Source: Pyruvatibacter sp. (GTDB lineage: Bacteria > Pseudomonadota > Alphaproteobacteria > CGMCC-115125). Taken from it: 64,000 nucleotides of DNA. A program made the position numbers and the translations under genes. The notes under the pieces were generated by a model that did not search any database, had not been told where the DNA came from, and saw nothing but the letters and a program-made list of their open reading frames with translations. The stretch is taken from positions 1 to 64,000 of the forward strand of contig NZ_JAVJSC010000006.1 of the NCBI RefSeq assembly GCF_040219635.1. Direction: 5' to 3'. The first letter of the stretch is position 1; each line of letters starts with the position of its first letter. Below are positions 25,957 through 34,949 of the stretch, piece after piece.

Positions 25957-26877
25957 ATGTCTGATCTCGTCATTGCAAAAGGCCCCCGCCGGTTGGGCCA
26001 AAGCGACCTGCATGTCGCCCCCATTGCCTATGGCATGTGGCGCTACGCGGGCACGGATGTGCCCACGGCCGCCGCAAAGGCGCAGGCCGCTCTTGATGCA
26101 GGCATGACGTTGTTTGATACAGCCGACGTCTATGGTCTGGACAGCGACATGCATTTTGGTGCCGCCGAAGAGCTGCTGGGCGAGGTTCTGGCGGCCACGC
26201 CCGGCCTGCGGCACAAAATCGTGCTGGCCAGCAAGGGCGGCATCATTCCCGGCACGCCGTATGAGAGCAGCGCGGACTATCTGCGTGCTGCCTGCGAAGC
26301 GTCACTCACCCGGCTCAAAACAGATGTCATCGACCTTTATCAGGTGCACCGGCCCGATGTGCTGACACACCCCGCCGAACTTGCCGATACGCTGATGGCC
26401 CTGCGCACGGAGGGCAAGATCCGCGAGTTCGGTCTGTCCAATGTCACAGCGTCGCAGATTGCCGCCCTTCAGGCCCATCTCGATCACCCTCTGGCGACGC
26501 AGCAGCCGGAGCTTTCAGCCATCGCCATTGAGCCGGTTTCAAATGGTGTGCTGGACGCATGTATGGCAACCGCCATGACGCCGCTGGCGTGGAGCCCGCT
26601 TGCCGGGGGCCGCCTGATGCTGGATGCGGGGGAGGCTTCCACCACGCAACTGGCCGATGTCATCACGGCGCTCAACAAGATCGCCCGCACCCATGCCACC
26701 ACCCGCACCGCCGCAGCGCTTGCCTTCGTGCTGGCCCATCCGTCAGCCCCTATCCCCATCATCGGCAGCCAAACACCCGCGCGCGTTGCGGAGGCCATGA
26801 GCGCACTGGACATCACGCTCAGCCGCACTGAGTGGTATTCCGTTTACGAGGCGGCCCTCGGCCAGCCGCTTCCTTAA
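25957..26877 (+). CDS. Aldo/keto reductase
   Basis: A 306-residue NADPH-dependent carbonyl reductase of the AKR superfamily. The catalytic tetrad is visible: aspartate and tyrosine in LFDTADVYGLDSD, lysine in VLASKGGI and histidine in LYQVHRPDV. The C-terminal cofactor loop region is PIPIIGSQTPARV. It is followed after 13 bases by a luciferase-like monooxygenase gene in the same direction, suggesting an operon. The substrate is unknown. Confidence 0.94.
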   Translation: MSDLVIAKGPRRLGQSDLHVAPIAYGMWRYAGTDVPTAAAKAQAALDAGMTLFDTADVYGLDSDMHFGAAEELLGEVLAATPGLRHKIVLASKGGIIPGTPYESSADYLRAACEASLTRLKTDVIDLYQVHRPDVLTHPAELADTLMALRTEGKIREFGLSNVTASQIAALQAHLDHPLATQQPELSAIAIEPVSNGVLDACMATAMTPLAWSPLAGGRLMLDAGEASTTQLADVITALNKIARTHATTRTAAALAFVLAHPSAPIPIIGSQTPARVAEAMSALDITLSRTEWYSVYEAALGQPLP

Positions 26878-26890
26878 GAGGCCCCACGCC

Positions 26891-27964
26891 ATGACCACAC
26901 CCGTTGAAATCTCCTGGTTCTCGGCCCTGTGTGACGACGATGCCGAGTTTCTGGGCACGCAGGATCCGGCCTTTCTCTCCACGTTCGAGCACTGCAAAAA
27001 AATTGTCGATGCGGCGCAGGCGGGCGGCTTCGACAACATTTTGCTGCCGTCCGGCTTTTCGCTGGGCATTGACCCTGTGGCCTTTGCGGCGGGCGTGGCG
27101 CCAACTGTTAAAAACATGCGGCTGTTGCTCGCAGTCCGCTGCGGTGAAATGTGGCCGCCACAACTTGCCCGGCAGATCGCCACGCTGGACCAAATGCTCG
27201 GCGGCCGCCTGACAGTCAACATCATTTCTTCCGACATGCCCGGCCAGACGATGGACTCAGCCCCGCGCTATGGACGCACGCTGGAAGCCATGGAGATCGT
27301 CCGTACACTGCTTGATGGCAAGTCCGTGGACATTGATGGCGAACACTACCAGATGCAGCTTGACCCCATGCGTATCGGCACGGTGTCCGGCAAATGCCCG
27401 CCGTTCTACTTTGGCGGCATGTCACCCGCAGCGCGCGAAGTTGCCGCCAAGGGCGCTGACGTGTTCCTCATGTGGCCCGACACCAAAGACAAGGTGCAGG
27501 ATCTGCTTGACGATATGCGCAAGCGCGCCGCCGCCCATGGCCGCGAACTCAAATTCGGCTACCGCGTGCATGTCATTGTCCGCGAAACCGAAGAAGAGGC
27601 GCGCGCCCATGCCCGCCATATCATGTCGAAACTTGATGTGGAGGAAGGTGAAAAGCTGCGCGCCCGCGCGCTGGACGCCACATCCGAAGGCGTGCGCCGT
27701 CAGGCCATGATGCGCGACGGTGCCGACGACGAAGGCTTTGCGGAAGAAAACCTGTGGACGGGCATCGGCAAGGCCCGCTCCGGCTGCGGTGCTGCTATTG
27801 TCGGCAACCCGGATCAGGTAGCTGCCAAACTTGAGATGTACCGCGAGATGGGCTTTTCAGCGTTCATTCTCTCCGGCTACCCGCACGCCAAAGAGGCCGA
27901 GTATTTTTCCCGGCTGGTGCTGCCTAAGATCAGCCACGGCCCGCTGGTGGATGTGCGCAGTTGA
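26891..27964 (+). CDS. LLM class flavin-dependent oxidoreductase
   Basis: A 357-residue bacterial luciferase-like TIM-barrel monooxygenase, closest in appearance to SsuD-type FMNH2-dependent alkanesulfonate monooxygenases. Recognisable segments are EISWFSALCDDDAEFLG at the N-terminus, RLLLAVRCGEMWPPQLARQIATLDQ, GGRLTVNIISSD and PPFYFGGMSPAAREVAAKGADVFLMW. A flavin reductase partner is not adjacent. It ends one base before a convergent cytochrome b561 gene. The substrate, sulfonate or another organosulfur or organic compound, is not determined. Confidence 0.9.
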   Translation: MTTPVEISWFSALCDDDAEFLGTQDPAFLSTFEHCKKIVDAAQAGGFDNILLPSGFSLGIDPVAFAAGVAPTVKNMRLLLAVRCGEMWPPQLARQIATLDQMLGGRLTVNIISSDMPGQTMDSAPRYGRTLEAMEIVRTLLDGKSVDIDGEHYQMQLDPMRIGTVSGKCPPFYFGGMSPAAREVAAKGADVFLMWPDTKDKVQDLLDDMRKRAAAHGRELKFGYRVHVIVRETEEEARAHARHIMSKLDVEEGEKLRARALDATSEGVRRQAMMRDGADDEGFAEENLWTGIGKARSGCGAAIVGNPDQVAAKLEMYREMGFSAFILSGYPHAKEAEYFSRLVLPKISHGPLVDVRS

Positions 27965-28528
27965 TTAAACCCGGCCAAATGGCAGCATACGCTGAAAGAC
28001 CTTGTCCCGGTCAATGAGCCAGTGCTTCATGGCGGCGGCCACATGCACAATGATGAGCGCGGACAGCGCCAGCCCGCCGATGCCGTGCAAGGCATGAAAA
28101 ACCTGCGTTACGGCTGCATCTGATGGTGCGAGGCCCGTCAGATTGAACAGGCCGTATGGCACGATGTTCCCGTCAACATAGGTCAGCCCGTGGACGATGC
28201 CGATGATCGGCTGATAGATCAGCAGCGCATACAGTCCGTACACGTTCCATCTGGAGGCTGTCTTTTGCCACTCCGGCATGGTGGCCGGGTAGGCGGGTGG
28301 CGTGTGGGTGCGCCGGTACCGGATGCGGTACAGCGTCAGCGCCAGCACCAAAATGCCGTTGCCGGAGTGAATCATCAGGGTCTGCAGGCGCTCGTCCAGC
28401 GGCATGCCTTCAAAACCGGGTGGAATGACGCCGAATGAAAACAGGATGGCGACAAGCACCAGCAGGGCCGTGATCCAGTGCAGCGTCTTTGCTGTACCGC
28501 TGAACTTTTCGGGTGGTGCGCCGGTCAT
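27965..28528 (-). CDS. Cytochrome b561 family protein
   Basis: A 187-residue four-helix membrane cytochrome of the bacterial di-haem b561 type that moves electrons from quinol to acceptors. Candidate haem ligands lie in KTLHWITALLV, LMIHSGNGILVLA and HALHGIGGLALSALIIVHVAAAMKHW. It converges with the LLM oxidoreductase gene. The electron acceptor or periplasmic partner is not encoded next to it. Confidence 0.9.
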   Translation of the reverse strand: MTGAPPEKFSGTAKTLHWITALLVLVAILFSFGVIPPGFEGMPLDERLQTLMIHSGNGILVLALTLYRIRYRRTHTPPAYPATMPEWQKTASRWNVYGLYALLIYQPIIGIVHGLTYVDGNIVPYGLFNLTGLAPSDAAVTQVFHALHGIGGLALSALIIVHVAAAMKHWLIDRDKVFQRMLPFGRV

Positions 28529-28586
28529 GTTGGTGTTCTCCCAGGTGCCTTCCGGCTTTGCGGATGGTTGCGCGTATGTGTGCTGG

Positions 28587-28943
28587 CTAACTTCTGAGCG
28601 TTGGCTGCCCCGTCTCAGGGTCCGTCACGATCAGTGGCAGTCCCGCCTGTTTCCATGCGCCAAGGCCGCCGGCCATATGAGTTGCTTCGGCAGCGCCGCC
28701 TTCAAAGCATTTTTGTGCGGCCATGGCTGAGCGTTTGCCGACACCACAATGCAGGATGATCTCCTTGCCGCCGGTCGGCAGGGCAAAGGCATCAAACGTC
28801 GACAGCGGAAAGTTCAGCGCTCCGGGAATGCGCTCGCCGCCATATTCTTTGGGCTCACGCACATCAATCACCACCACGTCGCCCGCATCCATGCGCGCTT
28901 TGACGTCTGCGGGGGATAGCTCGTGCAGAGTTTTATCAGTCAT
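28587..28943 (-). CDS. Single-domain rhodanese-like protein
   Basis: A 118-residue rhodanese domain. The N-terminal half has VVIDVREPKEYGGERIPGALNFPLS, and the active-site loop HCGVGKRSAMAA contains the catalytic cysteine that would carry a persulfide. Such proteins transfer sulfane sulfur to cyanide or thiols. It is 11 bases downstream of the amidohydrolase gene on the same strand, so the two are probably co-transcribed. Confidence 0.92.
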   Translation of the reverse strand: MTDKTLHELSPADVKARMDAGDVVVIDVREPKEYGGERIPGALNFPLSTFDAFALPTGGKEIILHCGVGKRSAMAAQKCFEGGAAEATHMAGGLGAWKQAGLPLIVTDPETGQPTLRS

Positions 28944-28954
28944 AGTCGGTTTCC

Positions 28955-30712
28955 TTATTCAGCCGCTGCCTGCACGCCCGCGGCCGCAGGGCGTGCCTGG
29001 CTGCCGCGAATGAGCTTGCCGCCCAAGGCACCTGTCGGCTCGCCTTCGCGGAAAGCCACAACGCCAGAGACAATAGTAGCGGTGTAGCCGCGCGTCTTTT
29101 GCACAAAGCGCTTGCCGCCAGCAGGCAGGTCATACACGATTTCAGGGCGGCTCATTGTGAGGTTTTCAAAGTCGATGACGTTCACGTCCGCCTTCATGCC
29201 CGGTGCCAGCACACCCCGGTCATACAGACCCACAAGTTCAGCGGTGCGTTTTGTCTGTCCACTGATGATCCACTCCAGCGGCAGCTTTTCACCGCGTGTG
29301 CGGTCGCGGCCCCAGTGGGTGAGCAATGTGGTGGGAAAACTCGAATCGCAGATGATGCCCACATGCGCTCCGCCGTCGCTCAGGCCAAAGGCCGTATTGG
29401 GGTGCTTGAGCATCTGCTCGACAAATGACAGATCGCCCGGCAGGTAGTTCATCAAAGGGAAATAGATCAGCGCCTTGCCGTCATCTTCCGCCATCCAGTC
29501 CAGCAATACCTCGCGCGGGTCACGGCCTTCGCGTTCGGCATGGGCGGCCACGCTGTCCTCAGGGGCCGGTTCATAGTCGGGCGGGCTGCCCAGCCTGAAC
29601 ATCTTGTGGAACCACGAGAACAACTGGGTGGAAATCTCGCCTTCCTTGTATTCGACATTTTCTGCGAGCAGTCGGGCGCGGAAATCAGGGTCATTAAGGG
29701 CAGCCACCTGCGCATCAAGCGTACGCGGCATGATTTCGTGGAAGGTGGAATACAGCAAGAACGGGTTGATCGAGGCCGTCAGCCCCATCACCACGCCGGT
29801 GGCACGTGGCGGTACCTGCCCGCGCATGGGCAGGCCGTCGTTGTTGGCTTCGGCAATCTTGTCCAGCACCTGGTGCCAGATATCCGGGTGTCGGTCGTCC
29901 TGCTCGATGGTGAGCGACAGTGGCCTGCCGGACACTTCAACGACCTTGCGCAGCAAATCGAACTCCCAGTCGATGTCGCGGAAATCCGCAATCAACTGAA
30001 AGACGCCCTTGCCCTCGCCGTTGCCCGCGCGCTTCATCGCTTCGGCAATGCCGGTAAGCTCCATCTCTTCGGCTTTGTAGGTGGGCGTATGCTCGCCATC
30101 CTTGTCGCGGTGCTTTTCCGTGCGCGATGTTGTCACGCCCAGCGCGCCCGCGTTGAGTGCGTCTTCCACCAGCGTCGCCATCTTGTCGGTGTCTTCACGG
30201 GTTGCAGGCTCAAGCCGCGCGCCGCGTTCACCCATCACATAGGCGCGCAACGCGCCGTGGGGCAGTTGCAGGCCCACATCAATGGCCAGCGGTGAGGCTT
30301 CCACTGCATCCATGTATTCGGGAAAACTCTCCCAGTTCCACTTGATGCCCTCAAAAAGCGCCGTACCCGGAATATCTTCCACGCCTTCCATCAGGCCAAT
30401 GAGCCAGTGGTGACGATCAGGCGCGCAGGGCGCAAAGCCCACACCGCAATTGCCCATCACAGCGGTTGTCACGCCGTGAAATGTCGAGGGCTGCAAATAG
30501 GGGTCCCAGGTGACCTGACCGTCATAGTGGGTGTGCGGATCAACAAAGCCCGGCGTCACGATCTGCCCTGCGGCGTCAATCTCCTCACGGCCCGCGGCGC
30601 TAACCGTGCCAACCGCGGAAATCACGCCGCCATCTATTGCCACGTCAGCTTCGTAGGGTTTGCCGCCCAACCCGTCATAAACCAGGCCGTTCCGGATCAC
30701 GAGATCATGCAT
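28955..30712 (-). CDS. D-aminoacylase-like amidohydrolase
   Basis: A 585-residue metal-dependent hydrolase of the N-acyl-D-amino-acid deacylase group in the amidohydrolase superfamily. The start MHDLVIRNGLVYDG and the metal-binding PGFVDPHTHYDGQVTWDPYLQPSTFHGVTT with GNCGVGFAPC are characteristic; later motifs include FGLSDGGAHVG near the C-terminus. ATG 30712 has a GGAGACCCC ribosome binding site, favouring it over the start 13 codons upstream. The true substrate may be an N-acyl amino acid or a cyclic amide. Confidence 0.92.
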   Translation of the reverse strand: MHDLVIRNGLVYDGLGGKPYEADVAIDGGVISAVGTVSAAGREEIDAAGQIVTPGFVDPHTHYDGQVTWDPYLQPSTFHGVTTAVMGNCGVGFAPCAPDRHHWLIGLMEGVEDIPGTALFEGIKWNWESFPEYMDAVEASPLAIDVGLQLPHGALRAYVMGERGARLEPATREDTDKMATLVEDALNAGALGVTTSRTEKHRDKDGEHTPTYKAEEMELTGIAEAMKRAGNGEGKGVFQLIADFRDIDWEFDLLRKVVEVSGRPLSLTIEQDDRHPDIWHQVLDKIAEANNDGLPMRGQVPPRATGVVMGLTASINPFLLYSTFHEIMPRTLDAQVAALNDPDFRARLLAENVEYKEGEISTQLFSWFHKMFRLGSPPDYEPAPEDSVAAHAEREGRDPREVLLDWMAEDDGKALIYFPLMNYLPGDLSFVEQMLKHPNTAFGLSDGGAHVGIICDSSFPTTLLTHWGRDRTRGEKLPLEWIISGQTKRTAELVGLYDRGVLAPGMKADVNVIDFENLTMSRPEIVYDLPAGGKRFVQKTRGYTATIVSGVVAFREGEPTGALGGKLIRGSQARPAAAGVQAAAE

Positions 30713-30911
30713 CGGGGTCTCCTCCACACAGGCGTATATATTTGTTTGCACGGGAGTTTAGCGGTTCCCGGCGTCTCATCAAGCGGCACGGTTCGTCGCC
30801 CCAGATGCAAATCCCATAATGCGCGGCTTGACGAAAAATATAGCGCTTGCGCAATCAGCGTCGCATGGCCACCTTTTGCGCACAGCATCGCCGCAGAGAG
30901 GATTTTTCAAC

Positions 30912-31877
30912 GTGTCGCAGCCGAAAACAACCATCATCCGCACGCCCGCCGAACGGTTTGAAAACCTGCCGGACTATCCCTTTGCGCCGCACTATCAGAG
31001 TGTCGCGCCGGGCATTGAGATGCATTACGTGGACGAAGGCCCGCGCGACGGCAGGGTGGTATTGCTGCTGCACGGCCAGCCAAGCTGGAGCTACCTCTAC
31101 CGCAAGATGATCCCGCCGCTGGTCGCCGCCGGATACCGCGTCATCGCGCCCGATCTTGTGGGTTTTGGCAAGTCCGACAAACCCACTGCCAAGGATGCCT
31201 TCACGTATTCAGGCCAGGTCGCATGGATGCGCGCCTTTATTGAAGGTCTGGACCTCAAAGACATCAACGTGTTTGTGCAGGACTGGGGCGGTCTGATTGG
31301 TCTGCGTGTGGTGGCTGAAATACCGCAGCGTTTTGCATCCATCATCGCGGGCAATACGGGTCTGCCCGCAGCACCGTTCCCCATGTCGGCGATCGGCCGC
31401 TGGCTGACGCGCTTTCAGGCGTGGCGCAAGGGCGACAGCATCACCAGCATGGACAAGATCAACGGGTTTCCAGACTGGATTGCCCACGCCCGCTATGCGC
31501 GCGAGTTCAACCCCGGCGCGACGCTGCAATCCGCAACAATCAGCACACTGAGCGATGACGAGATTGCCGCCTATCAGGCCCCATTCCCCGACGAACCCTA
31601 TATGGCAGGCCCGCGCGCCATGCCGTGGCTGGTGCCCAGTGAACTTGGTCAGGGCCACGCCGCATGGAAAAAGCTGGAGAAGCTGGACACACCCGTGCTG
31701 CTGGTGTTCTCGGATAGTGACCCTGTGACGGCCGGTCAGGACAAGGTCTTTGCCAAACGCTTCAAGGGTGCCAAAGGCCAGCCGCATAAAACCATCCAGA
31801 ACGCCGGCCACTTCCTGCAGGACGACAAGGGCGAGGAGATCGCCGCGCATATGATTGAATGGTTGCGGACACTCTAG
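30912..31877 (+). CDS. Haloalkane dehalogenase (HLD-I type)
   Basis: An alpha/beta-hydrolase that would replace a halogen on an alkane with hydroxyl. From the GTG start the protein is 321 residues. The nucleophile is D124 in VFVQDWGGLIG, with halide-binding W125 next to it; the oxyanion/halide region is HGQPSWSYLYRKM, and the catalytic histidine is in NAGHFLQDD. These segments align well with Xanthobacter DhlA, whose nucleophile is also D124. The GTG at 30912 is preferred because GAGAGG lies upstream. Epoxide hydrolases are related but this motif set favours dehalogenase. Confidence 0.85.
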   Translation: MSQPKTTIIRTPAERFENLPDYPFAPHYQSVAPGIEMHYVDEGPRDGRVVLLLHGQPSWSYLYRKMIPPLVAAGYRVIAPDLVGFGKSDKPTAKDAFTYSGQVAWMRAFIEGLDLKDINVFVQDWGGLIGLRVVAEIPQRFASIIAGNTGLPAAPFPMSAIGRWLTRFQAWRKGDSITSMDKINGFPDWIAHARYAREFNPGATLQSATISTLSDDEIAAYQAPFPDEPYMAGPRAMPWLVPSELGQGHAAWKKLEKLDTPVLLVFSDSDPVTAGQDKVFAKRFKGAKGQPHKTIQNAGHFLQDDKGEEIAAHMIEWLRTL

Positions 31878-32309
31878 GTTGCTGCGGTTCGTGCCGTGCC
31901 GCTCTGGGCCCCGCGACCAAGTCGCGGGGAGGCAATCCGGAAGTCAGACCGGCCCTGAAGATACAGGTTGCCGTAGAGCGCTGCCGTGCGCCGTCCAGCC
32001 AGGCGCGCGACCGCGCGTCGGCCGGTCAGGCCGCCCCCGCGGAGGCGCTACCCGCCGTGAGCGCAAAAATGACCGAATCTGAGGGGTCCACAGCACTAGC
32101 GACGCGGCGGGTGTTTGTGCAAGAGTCCGCCCCGGATACGGGTTCAGCGCAAAAAAGAGCGGGAAAATTGCCTTTTGCCAGCGGCCCGCCCCCATATGCC
32201 AGAGGGGGAATTGAGCGCGACATTCTTGGTGGCGCGCTCGCCTCAGACACAGTTTGCGAAACGCGGGCACCCGGTCACAGCGCCGCCCCCGCACTACGGG
32301 AGAAAACAC
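31878..32309. other. Gap between dehalogenase and aldehyde dehydrogenase genes
   Basis: I see no gene in these 432 bases. The only clear structure is a perfect inverted repeat at 31909-31929, arms CCCCGCGAC and GTCGCGGGG around CAA, resembling the extragenic palindrome at 38131. The rest is GC-rich without family-like reading frames. Confidence 0.5.
31909..31929. repeat. REP-like extragenic palindrome
   Basis: Nine-base perfect arms CCCCGCGAC and GTCGCGGGG with a 3-base loop. It has no T-run after it, so it is more like a dispersed extragenic palindrome than an intrinsic terminator. Confidence 0.6.
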
Positions 32310-33740
32310 GTGAAAGAAGCCCTTCAGTTTTACATCAATGGTGCCTGGGTTGACCCCGCCACCCCCAAGACGCTGGATGTCATCAACCCCGCCACCGAAG
32401 AGCCCTGTGGCAAAATCTCGATGGGCTCAGCGGCTGACGTGGATGCGGCGGTTGCCGCCGCCAAGGCCGCGTTCCCCGCATGGTCCAACACCACACGCGA
32501 AGAGCGCATTGCCGTTTTTGAAAAGATCATTCAGGTCTATCAAAGCCGCTATGACGAGATTGCTGAAACCATCGCGACTGAAATGGGCGCGCCGATCTGG
32601 CTGTCCAAGGCAGCGCAGGCTGCAACCGGCCTTGGCCACTTCACAACAAATCTCGAAATCCTGAAAAACTATCAGTTCGAGGAAACCCGCGGCACCACAC
32701 AGATCAGGAAGGAAGCTGTGGGCGTGTGCGGTTTCATCACGCCGTGGAACTGGCCGGTGAACCAGATCGTCTGCAAGGTGGCACCCGCGCTGGCCGCTGG
32801 CTGCACAATGGTGCTCAAGCCGTCTGAAGTAGCGCCGCTCAACGCCATTCTGGTGGCTGAAATCCTGCATGAAGCAGGCGTGCCCAAGGGCGTGTTCAAC
32901 CTTGTAAATGGCGACGGCCCCAGCGTGGGTGCGCCGCTTTCAAGCCACAAGGATGTGGACATGGTGTCGTTCACCGGCTCCACCCGCGCCGGCATTCTGG
33001 TGGCCAAGGCTGCCGCCGACACGGTGAAGCGTGTGGCACAGGAGCTGGGCGGCAAGTCCCCCAACATCGTGCTGGAAGATGCAGACATTCAGGCAGCCGT
33101 TGCCGGTGGCGTGCAGGGCGTGATGATGAACTCAGGCCAGTCATGCAACGCCCCCACGCGCATGTTTGTGCCCGCGTCCAAGAACGACGAAGCCAAGGCT
33201 GTGGCCAAGGCCGCTGCTGAAGGCGTGAAAGCCGGTGACCCGTTCGCCGAAGGCACAACCATCGGCCCGGTTGTCTCAGAGGTTCAGTTCAACAAGATCC
33301 AGGATCTGATCCAGAAGGGCATCGACGAAGGCGCAACACTGCTGACCGGCGGCACGGGCCGTCCTGATGGTCTCAACAAGGGCTACTATGTGCGCCCGAC
33401 GGTGTTTGCCGATGTGACGCCGGACATGACAATTTCCCGCGAGGAGATTTTCGGCCCGGTGCTCTCCATCCTCACCTACGAGACGGAAGAGCAGGCCATC
33501 GAGATGGCCAACGACACCGAATACGGTCTGTCGTCTTACGTGCAGTCCGGCAACATCGAGCACGCCCGCGAAGTGGCCGGCAAGATCCGCGCCGGCAACG
33601 TGCACCTGAACGGCGCTGGCCCGGACTTTAATGCCCCGTTTGGTGGCTACAAACAGTCCGGCAACGGCCGCGAATGGGGCGAGTTCGGCTTCGAAGAGTT
33701 CCTCGAAGTCAAAGCCGTCCTCGGCTACCAGGCCGCCTAA
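32310..33740 (+). CDS. Aldehyde dehydrogenase (NAD(P)+)
   Basis: A 476-residue ALDH-superfamily enzyme. The cofactor-binding segments GFITPWNWPVNQIVCKVAPALAAG and SFTGSTRAG, the general-base glutamate in QELGGKSPNIVLE and the nucleophilic cysteine in MNSGQSCNAPTRM are all present. The GTG start at 32310 has GGGAG upstream and begins the family N-terminus (FYINGAWVDP). It lies downstream of the dehalogenase gene, so oxidation of aldehydes from dehalogenated alcohols is conceivable, but a 430-base gap separates them. A strong terminator follows. Confidence 0.94.
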   Translation: MKEALQFYINGAWVDPATPKTLDVINPATEEPCGKISMGSAADVDAAVAAAKAAFPAWSNTTREERIAVFEKIIQVYQSRYDEIAETIATEMGAPIWLSKAAQAATGLGHFTTNLEILKNYQFEETRGTTQIRKEAVGVCGFITPWNWPVNQIVCKVAPALAAGCTMVLKPSEVAPLNAILVAEILHEAGVPKGVFNLVNGDGPSVGAPLSSHKDVDMVSFTGSTRAGILVAKAAADTVKRVAQELGGKSPNIVLEDADIQAAVAGGVQGVMMNSGQSCNAPTRMFVPASKNDEAKAVAKAAAEGVKAGDPFAEGTTIGPVVSEVQFNKIQDLIQKGIDEGATLLTGGTGRPDGLNKGYYVRPTVFADVTPDMTISREEIFGPVLSILTYETEEQAIEMANDTEYGLSSYVQSGNIEHAREVAGKIRAGNVHLNGAGPDFNAPFGGYKQSGNGREWGEFGFEEFLEVKAVLGYQAA

Positions 33741-33765
33741 CACCAAGGCGTCAGACGCGACAAAC

Positions 33766-33800
33766 AAAGCCCCGGCGGAACACTCCGCCGGGGCTTTTTT
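33766..33800 (+). terminator. Terminator after the aldehyde dehydrogenase gene
   Basis: Perfect 14-base arms, AAAGCCCCGGCGGA (33766-33779) and its complement (33784-33797), with loop ACAC and a T-run. Confidence 0.95.
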
Positions 33801-33878
33801 ATTGACTTCGACGGAAATTCCTCCCCACCCCGTTGAAGATGTCGTGAGTGCCCTGCTTGTTCAGTCAGGAGAACAGTT

Positions 33879-34187
33879 ATGACGTCTTCTATCCGAGTTT
33901 CGCGCCGTGCTTTTTCTGCCGCCGTCATTACCGCGTGTGCGCTGGTGGCGGGAACGGCGTTTGCGCCGTCTGAGGCTGCTGCTGCGCCGCGCCATGTGGT
34001 TGCCAAGGGTGTTGCAGCAAAGGCTGTGGTTGTGAGGCCAAACGTGGTTGTGCGCGTGGCACCGCCGGTACGCCGGGTGGTGACTGTGCGACCGGCGCGC
34101 CCAAGCGCCTTTGCTGTTTGGACCGACGGGTATTGGCGCTGGAACGGCGCGCGGCATGTGTGGGTGGCGGGCCACTGGCGGCACTAA
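33879..34187 (+). CDS. Small secreted protein with WxxGxW-type motif
   Basis: A 102-residue protein with an N-terminal signal peptide (RRAFSAAVITACALVAGTAFA), a valine/arginine/proline-rich middle and a C-terminal YWRWNGARHVWVAGHWRH, which fits the YXWXXGXXW/VWVxGHW repeats of small exported envelope proteins. The ATG has CAGGAGAACAG upstream. The function is unknown; the basic, hydrophobic middle suggests surface or outer-membrane association. Confidence 0.8.
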   Translation: MTSSIRVSRRAFSAAVITACALVAGTAFAPSEAAAAPRHVVAKGVAAKAVVVRPNVVVRVAPPVRRVVTVRPARPSAFAVWTDGYWRWNGARHVWVAGHWRH

Positions 34188-34206
34188 CGCAAGGCCTCGA
34201 TCAGGC

Positions 34207-34333
34207 GTCGGCGCTTTTGCGCTGCCCCGCCGGAGCGCTGCGCATGTGAGGTAAAGGCTTCGCACCCCAAACACCCGACCGGGTGTCGGCGCTAGTGCGC
34301 CGCCCCGCCGGAGCGCTGCGCGCGTGAGGCAAA
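34207..34333. repeat. Two imperfect 49-bp direct repeats
   Basis: Copies at 34207-34255 and 34285-34333 share a core of GTCGGCGCT, GCGC, GCCCCGCCGGAGCGCTGCGC and GTGAGG with a few substitutions. Each contains inverted GCGCT-rich elements able to form hairpins. They lie between the secreted protein gene and tRNA-Thr. Confidence 0.85.
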
Positions 34334-34344
34334 AAGACAAGAAA

Positions 34345-34419
34345 TGGTGCCGCGAGGGAGAATTGAACTCCCGGCCTCACCCTTACCAAGGGTGCGCTCT
34401 ACCACTGAGCTACCGCGGC
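34345..34419 (-). tRNA. tRNA-Thr(GGT)
   Basis: A full cloverleaf on the minus strand: acceptor GCCGCGG pairing with CCGCGGC, D-arm GCTCAGTGGTAGAGC, anticodon arm CACCC-TTGGTAA-GGGTG with anticodon GGT, T-arm GGGAGTTCAATTCTCCC, and a genomically encoded CCA end. Length is 75 bases. Confidence 0.97.
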
Positions 34420-34532
34420 GTGTTGCTGGCGGAAGCATCGGGGAAAACCAATCAAATTGGGTTAACGGCCCGCCAGGCGAGGGCGGAAACTGCCATATGC
34501 GGTTGCCCCCCGCAATACCGCTTTTCACCCGC

Positions 34533-34580
34533 CACACACGCGGCCACACATGCGGCCAAACACGCGGCCAAACACCCGGT
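34533..34580. repeat. 12-bp tandem repeat, four copies
   Basis: Four degenerate units of the form CAMACAYGCGGC at 34533, 34545, 34557 and 34569 (the last ends CCGGT). They sit in the non-coding gap between tRNA-Thr and the small gene at 34692. Confidence 0.85.
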
Positions 34581-34691
34581 ATGCCGCAGCGGACCTTGAC
34601 CCTGGGCGCGCAGCTTTGCAGGATCGCGCGCAATTCGGCCCGGCACTGCATTTTGCAGCCTGTCGCGCGCTCTCAAAAAGGCTCTGACCAC

Positions 34692-34862
34692 ATGAAATCC
34701 ACCAAAAAATCCGGCGCTCGTGAGCGCGGTGCGCCTGACGCGGGCCTGTCGGACCGGCAGGCAAAGCAGGCGGCTGCTCTGAAAGCCAACCTCCAGCGCC
34801 GCAAGCAGCAGGCGAAGGCCCGCGCAGCAGGCACCACGTCATCGGCCACCAAAGACGCTTAA
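34692..34862 (+). CDS. Small basic protein of unknown function upstream of murA
   Basis: A 56-residue lysine/arginine-rich protein (MKSTKKSGARERGAPD, then SDRQAKQAAALKANLQRRKQQAKARAAG). The helical, positively charged segment recurs in small alphaproteobacterial proteins encoded next to murA, so I regard it as real although no function is known. The longer open frame that reads in from 34344 is rejected because it crosses the tRNA and the tandem repeat. Confidence 0.65.
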   Translation: MKSTKKSGARERGAPDAGLSDRQAKQAAALKANLQRRKQQAKARAAGTTSSATKDA

Positions 34863-34949
34863 TCTTTTCGCCTCACCAGCGCCTTATTAAATGGCGTATT
34901 AGACGGCGACACACCGCTGTTTCGCGTTTCACTCAGGATATGCCCGCTC

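Noticed and set aside
29540..30295. A 251-codon plus-strand open frame
   Set aside because: It is antisense to the D-aminoacylase-like gene and has no recognisable domain.
34344..34691. N-terminal extension of the small protein upstream of murA
   Set aside because: The open frame reads through tRNA-Thr and a 12-bp tandem repeat, so translation must start later, at 34692.
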